In this document: positions 39,202 through 47,201 of the stretch, in pieces
Layout of the letters: each line of letters opens with the position of its first letter
How positions within the stretch are numbered: position 1 is the stretch's first letter
Assembly: GCA_965237485.1 (NCBI GenBank)
Contig: CBDEFQ010000009.1
Coordinates: 682,001-746,000, forward strand
Source: JAAELZ01 sp965237485
Lineage (GTDB): Bacteria; Pseudomonadota; Gammaproteobacteria; Arenicellales; Poriferihabitantaceae
DNA: 64,000 nt
Reading direction: 5' to 3'
Translations under genes and position numbers: made by a program
Notes under the pieces: generated by a model
Databases searched by the model: none
Told to the model about the DNA's origin: nothing
The model's input: the letters and a program-made list of their open reading frames with translations, nothing else

Positions 39202-40239
39202 TTAACCTGATTCGAAGCGACGGCGACAAAAGCCAATGATAACCAGAGGCGTGGCGCAGTGCTTGCAACGCCAAATTGGTCTTTGTCGTTTTGGCCTGAT
39301 TGGTCCGGACGGTACAACCACCTGCAAGGCCCATTGCACTCGCTTTAAGGTTTGTTTGGCGTTGCCGTGCACAAAACCGTAATCGCGCACCCGGCGAAAC
39401 CCCTTTGGTAGAACGTGTTGCAAAACCAATGCAATGAACGCCTTTGAGTCGAGGCAGCGGGTGCGGGATTTGCCTTTGTTGTCCTGATAACGAAAGGTGA
39501 TTTGACCATCGCGATCACTGAGAATATTGTTCTCACTAATAACCCCGCGATACAGATACCGCGAGAGATATTTAAACGCCGGTAAGCCTTTGCCAATCTG
39601 CTTGCAGTGCACGATCCAGTGTTTTGGGGTGCAGGGAAGATCAAGATCGGCTGCTCGCAAAGCCCGTAGTAGCCGAGCACGGAACACGCAGGCAAGCGCC
39701 TTGCCATTGAACAAGTAGTTGCCGGGCTTGGATTGCCACAACGCTTTGTCCTTTGATAAGCCCCCATTGGGAAACACCACATGCACATGCGGGTGGTAAT
39801 CGAGCTTGCGAGTATGGGTGTGTAAAACGGTGCTAAAGCCAATGTGCTCTGCACACTTAATATCGTTCTTGGCGAAGGTTTTAAGCGTACTGGCGGCGCA
39901 ATCCATGAGTGCGTCATACACGGTTTTGGAATGGTGCTTGGCTATACGACGCAGTTCATAAGGCAAGGTAAAGGTCACCATAAAGTAATCACAAGGCAAT
40001 AATTTTGTGCTCTGGCGATCCAGCCATTCACTGCTGGCATGATTCAGACAGCGAGGGCAACTGCGGTGGCCACAGGAGCGCGGGTGGTTTTGTGATTCAT
40101 TGCACTGGCCACAATGCGTAAGCATAAGACCATATTGGGCCGTGCGGCACCCGCTAATGGCGTTGGCGGCGCTGCGCTCTGCGCCGCCCAACAGGCACAA
40201 AGCATCGGGATGGCGGTTTAGTATCGAGGCGAGTTCCAT
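39202..40239 (-). CDS. IS91-family transposase (HUH, two-tyrosine), copy A
   Basis: 345 residues. An N-terminal zinc-binding region shows CGQCNE and HPRSCGHRSCPRCL. The HUH motif is DYHPHVHVVFPNGG. The two catalytic tyrosines are in YLSRYLYRGV. IS91-type enzymes move DNA by a rolling-circle mechanism and can carry neighbouring sequence along. The ATG overlaps the stop of the recombinase gene (TAATG), so translation is coupled. Confidence 0.93.
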   Translation of the reverse strand: MELASILNRHPDALCLLGGAERSAANAISGCRTAQYGLMLTHCGQCNESQNHPRSCGHRSCPRCLNHASSEWLDRQSTKLLPCDYFMVTFTLPYELRRIAKHHSKTVYDALMDCAASTLKTFAKNDIKCAEHIGFSTVLHTHTRKLDYHPHVHVVFPNGGLSKDKALWQSKPGNYLFNGKALACVFRARLLRALRAADLDLPCTPKHWIVHCKQIGKGLPAFKYLSRYLYRGVISENNILSDRDGQITFRYQDNKGKSRTRCLDSKAFIALVLQHVLPKGFRRVRDYGFVHGNAKQTLKRVQWALQVVVPSGPIRPKRQRPIWRCKHCATPLVIIGFCRRRFESG

Positions 40240-41138
40240 TAGGCGATCACCTCAAAGTCCAAGCCATCAATCAAGGTGTTTATCCGCGAGCCGGTGTTGC
40301 GTTGCACCACGTCGGTGAGTTGCGTGTAAAGCACCGTTGTCTTGGGACATTCATGGCCCATCTCGCGCTGGATGGCGCGCAAGTGAACGCCTGACTCGAC
40401 CAAGTGTGCGCCATAGCAGTGGCGAAAGGTGTGAATGGTAACGCGCTTATGAATGCCGCAACTTTTGACGATGACCTTAACCGATTTTTGCAAGCCGCCG
40501 CGGTCCATCGGTGCGCTGGCTGAGCGGCGAAGTTGGTTGGTTTTTCCCTGAGGAAATAGCCATTTAGGGTTACGATGACTGGCCCAATAAGTGCGCAATA
40601 AATCGAGCGTTCGATCAGGCAAAAATACAAACCGATCTTTACGACCTTTGCCGCAACGTACATGCACTTTATGGCGAGCACTGTCGATGTCAGCAATGGT
40701 CAGGTTGAGCACCTCGCTCAAGCGCAGCCCCATGCTGTACACGCACAAAAGATAAGTTTGGTAACGCGCTTCGCGTGTCTGGTTGATGACGCGGCCCACT
40801 TCCTCCGTCGACAGAATATCAGGCAGAGTTTGAACCCTAGGCGGTTTTACAATCTCTATCCACTGCCAAGATTTGTTGAGAATGTAGCGATAAAAGAATT
40901 GCAGGCCGTTACGGTCGAGTTTTACCGTAGACCAGGAATGGCTGTGCACCAGAGACAAGAAGTAGTCCCGTAATTGTTGTTGGCTGAGCTGGTCGGGACA
41001 ACAATCAAAGAACGCCGACACTCGGCGCACAGCTCGCGAATAGCTATCTATAGTTGCGTCGGCTTTGCCTTGCAGGCGAAGTACGTTAATATGTTGTTGG
41101 TAAAGAGAGTCAAAACGAGTTTGATCTGATGAGTTCAT
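40239..41138 (-). CDS. Tyrosine recombinase of the IS91-type unit, copy A
   Basis: 299 residues with an N-terminal SAM-like core-binding domain (ATIDSYSRAVRRVSAFFD) and a catalytic domain. R is in SMGLRLSEVLNL, H-x-x-R in IHTFRHCYGAHL, H in MGHECPKTT and the nucleophile Y in VLYTQLTD. All catalytic residues are present. It precedes and overlaps the HUH transposase gene. Its role in movement of the unit is not known. Confidence 0.92.
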   Translation of the reverse strand: MNSSDQTRFDSLYQQHINVLRLQGKADATIDSYSRAVRRVSAFFDCCPDQLSQQQLRDYFLSLVHSHSWSTVKLDRNGLQFFYRYILNKSWQWIEIVKPPRVQTLPDILSTEEVGRVINQTREARYQTYLLCVYSMGLRLSEVLNLTIADIDSARHKVHVRCGKGRKDRFVFLPDRTLDLLRTYWASHRNPKWLFPQGKTNQLRRSASAPMDRGGLQKSVKVIVKSCGIHKRVTIHTFRHCYGAHLVESGVHLRAIQREMGHECPKTTVLYTQLTDVVQRNTGSRINTLIDGLDFEVIA

Positions 41139-41226
41139 TATTTATTCCTATAAAACACACACTCAACATTGAGGGTGATAGGAATAGTGTGCTCGTTGTT
41201 GGCTCTCTTTGCCGCTTAGCGGCTTC

Positions 41227-41340
41227 GTTCAACAATATGTTATATGTTGCAATGCTATTTAAATATAAATTCATAAAACTATCGCGCATCCCGATAATAA
41301 TGTTATGTAGGACAACGTCCTTCATAACGTACTGTTAGTT
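41227..41340 (+). other. attC-like site 1
   Basis: Runs from GTTCAACAATATG to GTTAGTT. The outer arms AACAATATGTTAT and ATAACGTACTGTT can pair with two mismatches. About 114 bases, similar in size to Vibrio-type attC sites. The next cassette starts at its GTTAGTTGC. Confidence 0.5.
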
Positions 41341-41369
41341 GCTGAAAGGAGAGATCATGAGAGACTGCA

Positions 41370-41490
41370 GCATAACTACTGTGCTCGATAATACGGCGTT
41401 AAAAAGGGGCTCAAAATGCTCATTTATAGTTATAAACTGCGCTTTTTCGCCCCTTTTTGCCTTGTCTTATCTTCGCTCGCGACGTTATGC
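41370..41490 (+). other. attC-like site 2
   Basis: Perfectly inverted outer cores GCATAAC (41370-41376) and GTTATGC (41484-41490), and inner arms AAAAAGGGGC and GCCCCTTTTT. The arms pair over most of about 40 bases with unpaired bases on one side, as in attC. Only 29 bases separate it from the previous site, so the cassette holds no real gene; a small open frame from ATG 41357 runs through the attC. Confidence 0.6.
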
Positions 41491-41504
41491 TGCGGTCTCC
41501 ATGA

Positions 41505-42047
41505 AACATAATACTTATAGTTTTTGGGTTTTTAATATTATGTCCTTCATTAGCTTTTGCGGACTGGGAGCTATATGAAGAAACTAATGTAAAAGACACT
41601 ATCAGTGGAACAATTAAAAAAGACACAGTCATAGAGATGAAGTCTGGTGCTATATATCAAGTTCATGATCGTGTAAGAATGAGAGTCAGGGAGCGGAAAC
41701 CTGATGCCCTTGTTTTACAAGACGGAAAGTATTATAAACTGATTATTGACGGCTTTGATGAACCTCTAATATGTATTCAGCTTGTAAAGCCGAGAAGATC
41801 ATTATCACCAAGTACAGTTACCTCCAACTCTGATGTGATTAACACATATATTCAGGATGAATTTGAAGGTTGGGAAGGGGAAACCGTCTTTAAATTTGAT
41901 AATGGACAAATTTGGCAACAATCCAGTTATGCTTACATGTATCACTATGCTTATCACCCTAAAGTAATGATTATAAAAATTAGCGGCTCATGGAAAATGA
42001 AAGTTGAAGGTGTGGACGAAATGATTGATGTTATGCGTCTTAAATAG
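41505..42047 (+). CDS. Cassette-encoded secreted protein, start unresolved
   Basis: The frame encodes a clear secretion signal, IILIVFGFLILCPSLAFA, followed by a mature part of about 155 residues (DWELYEETNVKD, later EGWEGETVFKFDNGQIWQQ and a VMIIKISGSWKMKVEG segment) rich in beta strands. The ATG expected for the signal peptide (41501) is out of frame because of the short A run in ATGAAACAT. The first in-frame ATG is 41637, which would give a protein without a signal. One indel in the A run would restore the start. No function recognised. It is followed at once by attC-like site 3. Confidence 0.5.
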   Translation, partial: NIILIVFGFLILCPSLAFADWELYEETNVKDTISGTIKKDTVIEMKSGAIYQVHDRVRMRVRERKPDALVLQDGKYYKLIIDGFDEPLICIQLVKPRRSLSPSTVTSNSDVINTYIQDEFEGWEGETVFKFDNGQIWQQSSYAYMYHYAYHPKVMIIKISGSWKMKVEGVDEMIDVMRLK

Positions 42048-42048
42048 T

Positions 42049-42124
42049 GCAACTAACAAGTTGCTGCATCGGAAAAACTACTCGCTGGTGCTCGTATTTT
42101 TCCGCTGAGCAAGGCGTTAGCTGC
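42049..42124 (+). other. attC-like site 3
   Basis: A classical short attC of about 76 bases. The left arm is GCAACTAACAAGTTGCTG and the right arm AGCAAGGCGTTAGCTGC. The inner arms CGGAAAAA and TTTTTCCG are perfectly paired around a loop. It lies two bases after the stop of the cassette gene and is followed by a ribosome site (AAAAGGAG) of the next cassette. Confidence 0.75.
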
Positions 42125-42134
42125 AAAAAGGAGA

Positions 42135-42363
42135 ATGAATATGAATCAAACGGCTGAGGGGTTTAAGAAATCCGACACACTTACAAAGTGGGTGAAGTAT
42201 TTTTTGTACATACAAATAGCTGTAGCGGCGATTTCTATGGCATCTAATTTCATGGAGTATCAACTGCTTTTTGATTATCAGAACGGTGTGTACACATCTC
42301 AAGAAAAAGCTGTTGCAGATGATGAAGCGAATGACCAACGACAACAACTAATAGCTATTGCTT
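42135..42363 (+). pseudogene. Cassette-encoded small membrane protein, truncated by IS4-type fragment
   Basis: An ATG at 42135 preceded by AAAAGGAG starts about 76 residues with one hydrophobic segment (FLYIQIAVAAISMASNFM) and a charged region after it (YTSQEKAVADDEANDQRQQ). The sequence fits the start of DUF4328-like membrane proteins, but this is weak. The IS4-type fragment cuts it at 42364, so its end and its attC are lost. Confidence 0.5.
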
Positions 42364-43250
42364 CACTGCTGTCCCGTTAACTTTCACAGCAACGAAAATT
42401 GATTAGGGTTAAGGTTTGGGTGATGCATCGGGTCCCCTCGCAACAGTGCCATTAAATCACGTTTTTCAAACAAATTAAGCTGCAATACCCTCAATATTTG
42501 TTGCATCGTTTTGCCCGCCTTCGACTGCAATTTGATGAACATCAGTATTAGGTAAATACATAACGCAATCCATATTTGGGTCAATACTGCGTTCTTGCTG
42601 GTGCCGATAAATGACTTCACCTTTAAGTTCTGCTTGATCCACTTGAAGAATAATTCCACCTGCCATCTGGCTTTATAAATATCGGCGATAGTTTGAGCAC
42701 TGAGCTTAAAGTGGTTGGTTAAAAACACATAATGCTTGCCTGTAGTGGCATCGCGATAACCAATACGGCGTAATCGAATCGAACACTCCTTTGCTGCTTT
42801 GACCCCCGTGAATTCAATCGTTTGATCACTGCTAAGTCCCGTTCCCTTGCGTACACTATGTCGCTTGATAAGGCGGTATGCAGCATTCTTCTTTAATCGT
42901 GTGACAAAGTATATTCCCTTGTCATTCAATTGCTTATACCAGGCATAGTCGTTGTATCCACGGTCAATAACTACAATGCTGCCTTTCGGGAAAGCTACTT
43001 TCCTGCCTGCAGTAACATCAGCACATTTACCCTCGGTGATATTAACAAACTCAGGTAAGTAACCATCATGATTCAGGCCTACATGCAGTTTGATTGCCCC
43101 TTTAGTTGATCGAAAGTCTGCCCATGGGAAAACCGATAAGCACAGATCAATGGTAGATGAGTCCAGCGAATACAGGGGATTCTTGAAACGAAAGTTATGC
43201 CCTGGCGTTTTGCTCTGACAGCGCTTGAGTAATTGAGAGAATAGCACTTC
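42364..43250 (-). mobile_element. IS4-family element, 5'-deleted fragment
   Basis: One intact terminus (CACTGCTGTCCCGTTAAC at 42364) and the last 288 codons of the transposase (down to 42384). The other end is lost at 43250, where an IS5-type element begins. Shared single-base variants link it to the copy at 53432-54706 rather than to the intact copy. The transposase remnant still encodes all DDE residues but lacks the N-terminal DUF4372 part. Confidence 0.9.
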
Positions 43251-43315
43251 GGGCTTGTCGGATAATTAATAGAATACGTGAGATAATATGGGCTGATTCT
43301 AGTCAGCCTGCAATT

Positions 43316-44296
43316 TTGAGCAAACGTCATCAAAGCCAACTGTTCCTAACCTTAGATTCTCTGGTTAGCTCTGAACATCCCTACCGTAAACTCGATGAGC
43401 TATTATGTTTTGGTGCATTGAGTAAACCCTTCTCTAAAATATATGCCACCCGTGGCCCTAAAGGCCGAGGTGTTGAGTTCGGCTTACGTGCCTTGGTGCT
43501 TCAGTTCATGGAAGATTTAAGTGATAGAGAAATGGAGCGATACTTATCAGAGAATCTGGTCGCTAAGTGGTTTTGTGATTCAGGACTGGAACAGAGCACT
43601 CCTGATCATAGTTACTTTGGTGATTTTCGCTCACGCATTGGAACCAGGGGTATGATGAATTTATTTGACCGTGTTCGGAGCGGGTTAGTTTCAATGGGCT
43701 TAGTACGAGAAGTATTCACATTTGTCGATGCCAGCCAGTTGGTCAGTAAGCTAACCACTTGGGATGATAGAGATAAGGCGATAAAGATGGGATTAGAGGA
43801 GTTCAACAATAAGACAGTTGATAAAGTTGCGGCGGACAAGCAAGCACGGTTTGGGTGCAAGGGAAATAGCAAATATTGGTATGGTTACAAAGAGCATGCA
43901 TCAGTGGATATGCAAAGTGGCTTGATCAATAAAATAGCGGCCACCTCGGCTGAGGTAACGGATGCAAGCGGCTTGAAGCATGTTTGCCCTAAGTCGGGCG
44001 CTGTTTATGCGGACAAGGGTTATTGCGTGAGCCCGGCCAAAACCACGCTCAGGCGCAACGGTTGCCATGATGCAACAATCAAGAAGAACAATATGCATGG
44101 CAAGAATAGAGACAAAGACCGTTGGATTAGCAAAATTCGTTCACCATATGAGCGAGTGTTTGCTCATCGCAATAAGCGAGTTCGTTATAAAGGGTTGGCT
44201 AAAGTCCAGTTCCAAGTTGGAATCAGGGGCTTATGTTTTAACCTTAAGCGATTAATGGCATTGGGAGTTGAACGAGTTGAATTGGTGCCGGCCTAG
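43316..44296 (+). CDS. IS5-family transposase
   Basis: 326 residues from a TTG. The N-terminal DUF772 part reads GVEFGLRALVLQFMEDLSDR. Catalytic acids are D in TFVDASQLVS, D in AVYADKGYCVS and E in RSPYERVFAHRNKR. The frame is intact. An intrinsic terminator follows shortly after the stop. Confidence 0.9.
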   Translation: MSKRHQSQLFLTLDSLVSSEHPYRKLDELLCFGALSKPFSKIYATRGPKGRGVEFGLRALVLQFMEDLSDREMERYLSENLVAKWFCDSGLEQSTPDHSYFGDFRSRIGTRGMMNLFDRVRSGLVSMGLVREVFTFVDASQLVSKLTTWDDRDKAIKMGLEEFNNKTVDKVAADKQARFGCKGNSKYWYGYKEHASVDMQSGLINKIAATSAEVTDASGLKHVCPKSGAVYADKGYCVSPAKTTLRRNGCHDATIKKNNMHGKNRDKDRWISKIRSPYERVFAHRNKRVRYKGLAKVQFQVGIRGLCFNLKRLMALGVERVELVPA

Positions 44297-44304
44297 GGAT
44301 AGAT

Positions 44305-44346
44305 CCGTCTATTGGTGGCAAAATGGCTGCTAATAGACGGTTTATT
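44305..44346 (+). terminator. Terminator-like hairpin after the IS5-type transposase
   Basis: CCGTCTATT (44305-44313) pairs perfectly with AATAGACGG (44332-44340), followed by TTTATT. It lies inside the IS, 9 bases after the transposase stop. Confidence 0.5.
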
Positions 44347-44426
44347 GCACAAAAAACGCGTTGCTGAGCAAACTAAAAGCGACTTCGGCGAAAACCCTGT
44401 TTGAAATTGTATTAACCGACGAGCCC

Positions 44427-44821
44427 ATCAATTATTCATTAAAACCTATCAAGACAAGTATCCAAAAGCCACACAGTGCTTGGAAAAAGATCGCGAAGAG
44501 TTAATGACGTTCTACTCGTTCCCTGCCAAGCACTGGATGAGCATACGTACTACGAATCCAATTGAATCAACATTCGCGACTATCCGACACCGTACCAAAC
44601 GATGCAAGGGATGTCTTAGCCGTGATGGCATGTTAAGTATGATGTTCAAGCTGGGTCAGTGCGCAGAGAAAAAGTGGAACCGAATACGCGGGTTCGCCTA
44701 TCTAGCAAAAGTGATTCAAGGGGTTCCATTTAAAGATGGAATAGAGCAAACTAATGACTACTCAGATCAAACCGAGGCCGCTTGAAGAAAATGCCTCATA
44801 CACCAGATTCGGGCATAACTC
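44427..44821 (+). mobile_element. IS256-family element, 3' fragment
   Basis: Matches the last 395 bases of the element at 29924-31317, in opposite orientation, including the terminus ending CGGGCATAACTC. It encodes the last 110 or so residues of that transposase (from about FIKTYQDKYPKATQCLEK to the stop at 44785). The junction with the IS5-type element is abrupt. Confidence 0.92.
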
Positions 44822-45004
44822 GTCTAGGTACGTGGACTCGCCAAACTTTCGTCTGACTACCATCCTAACGCCGTCGGAGGCTACATCACATCCCGTGGAT
44901 TGATTGGCGCAATCGCTCTTGTTCTTAAAGTTTATTGATTATGTTCTCTACCTCTGAATTAGTTCTTCCTAGTTTGGCTTATATCTGAGTTTTGTCGCCC
45001 CTCA

Positions 45005-45660
45005 TTATGCGGGCACTCGCGATAATCGTTGTTTCGGGTCTACCGGCACCAGCACCACTTCGCGCGATATCTCCCATATTGTTGCTATCATCTCGCGAGC
45101 TATTGCCGTTACCACCACATTTCGATGCTTTCCTCGATTCAGCAATCGATGATAGCGACGGCACAACCGATGCTGCGACTTCCATGCAATATCAATAATC
45201 TCCTTGGGTAACCCTTCTTGGCACTTTTGCAGTTCGGTCGAGATATTCGCTGCAAAGCGATAACTGTGCGCTCCTTCTACCAATAAGCGACGCGCTCGTG
45301 AATTTCCACATTTGGTGATACGCCCTTGACGGCGATGTTCTCCTGAACTCGATTCGCTCGGCACCAAACCCAAATAACTCATCAGCTTTCTTGGGTGATC
45401 AAATCGCTTTAGATCTCCAAGCTCCGCAACTACGCCCAAGGCCGTCAATATACGCACTCCCCGCATTGATTGAAGCGCCTTAACTACCGGGTAATAACGC
45501 CAACTTTTTACCTGATGCGATAACTCGTTATCTAACCGATCAACTCGATCTGTGCGCTCCGTTACCGTTTGAATATATTCTTGCAACACGATCTGTTGGC
45601 ACGGCTGCGGTAACACCAACTCTGTTAACCAAAATTTTTCGAGTTTTTCAACAGAATAGA
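45005..45660 (-). pseudogene. IS110-family transposase, C-terminal part
   Basis: The frame, read leftward, contains the Transposase_20 domain (LQSMRGVRILTALGVVAELG, then FDHPRKLMSYLGLVPSE, GRITKCGNSRARRLLVEGAHSY). It is open up to the IS3 insertion at 45661. Beyond that IS the same frame continues for about 11 codons (46926-46957) until it meets unit B. The N-terminal DEDD domain is missing. Some IS110-family elements (the IS1111-attC group) insert into attC sites, which may be why it is here. The 183 bases on its left (44822-45004) hold no gene I can identify. Confidence 0.75.
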
Positions 45661-45711
45661 GAAGTGGACCCGCTTTTTAGGACAGATGGCTTAGGAGTTA
45701 TTTTCAGCTGA

Positions 45712-46536
45712 TTAAGCAGCCAATTTCAGGCCGCGACATGGATCATACATCATGTCAGGGACCATGCCCAATGTTTGATGTTTACGCTCTTGGTTGTAAT
45801 AGTTTATCCAGGAGCCAATGCCGTCTTTTGCCTCTTTCATCGATTGGTAGGCTTGCAAATAGACTTCCTCATATTTCACGCTGCGCCATAAGCGCTCAAC
45901 AAATACATTGTCACGCCAAGCACCTTTGCCATCCATGCTGATGCGAATACCATTGTCTTTGAGTACACCGGTAAACGCCTCACTGGTAAATTGCGCACCT
46001 TGATCGCTGTTAAAGATATCAGGCTTGCCGTAGTAATGCAGTGCCTCTTCCAAAGCATCTACGCAGAATGCGCTATCCATGCTGTTGCTAAGCCGCCATG
46101 ACAGCACTTTACGAGAATACCAATCCATCACAACGGTAAGATAAGCAAAGCCCTTAGGCATCGGGATATAAGTTATATCGGTACACCAAGCTTGATTGGG
46201 TTGATTGATGGCCAACCCACCTAGCAGATAAGGATAAATCTTGTGCCCCGCCTTCTTCTTGCTGGTGTTAGGCCTAGGATAGATGGCTTTAATGCCCATC
46301 TTACGCATTAAGCGTCGCACATGTTTACGGTCAACTCGGTGGCCTACATCTTGCAACACATCACGAATGCGTCTACTGCCAAGAAAGGGCCGATTGAGGT
46401 GAATGCGATCAATCAGATGCATCAGTTCCAAGTCATCCTCATTAGCAGGTGAGGTTTTGTAATAAACATGGGAACGATGAATCTTCAACAATTTACACTG
46501 ACGAACTAACGATAGTTTATTGCTTTTATTAATCAT
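45712..46536 (-). CDS. IS3-family transposase OrfB
   Basis: 274 residues with an HTH_21 region (RPFLGSRRIRDVLQDVGHRV) and an rve integrase core. The acids are D in WCTDITYIPM, D in FNSDQGAQFTS and E in DNVFVERLWRSVKYEEV. The C-terminus YYNQERKHQTLG is typical. It is in the -1 frame relative to OrfA, and the frame is open back through the OrfA end, so it is made mainly as an OrfAB fusion by frameshifting. Confidence 0.93.
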   Translation of the reverse strand: MINKSNKLSLVRQCKLLKIHRSHVYYKTSPANEDDLELMHLIDRIHLNRPFLGSRRIRDVLQDVGHRVDRKHVRRLMRKMGIKAIYPRPNTSKKKAGHKIYPYLLGGLAINQPNQAWCTDITYIPMPKGFAYLTVVMDWYSRKVLSWRLSNSMDSAFCVDALEEALHYYGKPDIFNSDQGAQFTSEAFTGVLKDNGIRISMDGKGAWRDNVFVERLWRSVKYEEVYLQAYQSMKEAKDGIGSWINYYNQERKHQTLGMVPDMMYDPCRGLKLAA

Positions 46537-46556
46537 AGTTTTGCGCTCAGGTCTGT

Positions 46557-46838
46557 TTAACGACCGAGCGCTTTTGATAAAAAATCGTTTTCCATGGTGA
46601 TTTCACCGATCTTTGCCTGTAATGATTTAATCTCTGATTCTCGGTTTGGAGATAAGCCTGTGCCTGATGCAAAGACTTCAGCTGAGCTATCGAGCAATTG
46701 TTTCTTCCACTTGACGATAAGATTTGCATTGATGTCATAACGACTAGCAAGATTGCTTAATGTTTCATCACCTTTGATTGCTGCAAGAGCAACTTTGGCT
46801 TTGAATGGTGGGGCATGGTTTCTACGCTTTTTACTCAT
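46557..46838 (-). CDS. IS3-family OrfA (helix-turn-helix)
   Basis: 93 residues with a HTH_8 domain: FKAKVALAAIKGDETLSNLA and YDINANLIVKWKKQLL, followed by a leucine-zipper-like stretch (SEIKSLQAKIGEITMEND) that helps dimerisation. It binds the IS ends and regulates the OrfAB transposase. The last codons contain the slippery sequence T-TTT-TTA. Confidence 0.92.
   Translation of the reverse strand: MSKKRRNHAPPFKAKVALAAIKGDETLSNLASRYDINANLIVKWKKQLLDSSAEVFASGTGLSPNRESEIKSLQAKIGEITMENDFLSKALGR
46578..46584 (-). promoter_or_regulatory. Programmed -1 frameshift site T TTT TTA
   Basis: On the minus strand, zero-frame codons GAT TTT TTA near the OrfA end form the canonical X XXY YYZ heptamer. A -1 slip gives FFIKSARSLNRPERKT and runs without a stop into OrfB MINKSN. 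Confidence 0.7.
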
Positions 46839-46959
46839 TTTCTGTTCCTCGTTTTGAACAATTATAAAACAGAAAATAACTCCTTATTTTGGCCTTCAAC
46901 CTGTCCTAATCATGGGGTCCACTTCATAGATCAATGGCAGCCGTTCAAAATTGAGTTAT

Positions 46960-47011
46960 AACGAATAAGGATAAGTCGCCGCGCAGCCGCGACTTTATCC
47001 AATTGTTGAAC
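46960..47011. other. attC-like site at the left end of unit B
   Basis: Base-for-base the same as the site at 38961-39012, with the same stem arms and GTTGAAC core. The preceding bases differ (GTTAT-A here, TTTAT-T at copy A), so the repeat begins at AACGAATAAGG. Confidence 0.6.
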
Positions 47012-47201
47012 AAGCCCGGGGGGTTACCTCTATTAAGTAAATATATCCGCTACTGGTCCTTGTGACTTTAAGCGTTCAGGGTTTCGCTTAAGATTGCAGG
47101 CGAGTGGGCGTCTCACTCGCCGAGTGATGGTACTTTCTTATTGCATAAAGCTGGGGTCCTCCGTATTAAGTGACTTTAGTGAGCTTGTTGGATCTAAGCA
47201 A

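Larger units (their letters stand above)
38961..41235 (-). mobile_element. IS91-type unit with tyrosine recombinase, copy A
   Basis: About 2275 bp almost identical to 46960-49235. The known differences are one G in a G tract near 39022 and one Val/Ala codon. Both genes read leftward. Palindromes lie near each end: GGCGAGTG...CACTCGCC at 39099-39121 and GCCGCTTAGCGGC at 41211-41223. The termini coincide with attC-like cores (AACG at the left, GTTCAACAA at the right). Flanks differ between the copies, which fixes the limits. Confidence 0.8.
43251..44426 (+). mobile_element. IS5-family element, complete
   Basis: 1176 bp with inverted ends GGGCTTGTCGGATAATTAAT (left) and GGGCTCGTCGGTTAATACAA (right, minus strand). 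It lies between an IS4-type fragment and an IS256-type fragment, so no target duplication is recognisable. Confidence 0.85.
45661..46925 (-). mobile_element. IS3-family element with 5-bp target duplication
   Basis: 1265 bp with ends GAAGTGGACCC at both sides, continued by TAGGACAG. ATAGA is duplicated at 45656-45660 and 46926-46930. It is inserted in the IS110-type remnant. Confidence 0.9.

Noticed and set aside
39345..39917. 190-residue open frame inside the IS91-type transposase (also at 47345-47917)
   Set aside because: It overlaps the real transposase in another frame on the same strand, and its sequence has no recognisable domain; it is a by-product of the GC-rich codons of the true gene.
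41339..41578. 79-residue frame across attC-like site 2 as a real gene
   Set aside because: Most of it is the attC stem and the start of the next cassette. The paired arms explain the sequence better than protein coding.
45005..45660. IS110-type gene as a full transposase
   Set aside because: Only the C-terminal Transposase_20 domain is present; the N-terminal DEDD domain is missing on the other side of the IS3 insertion.
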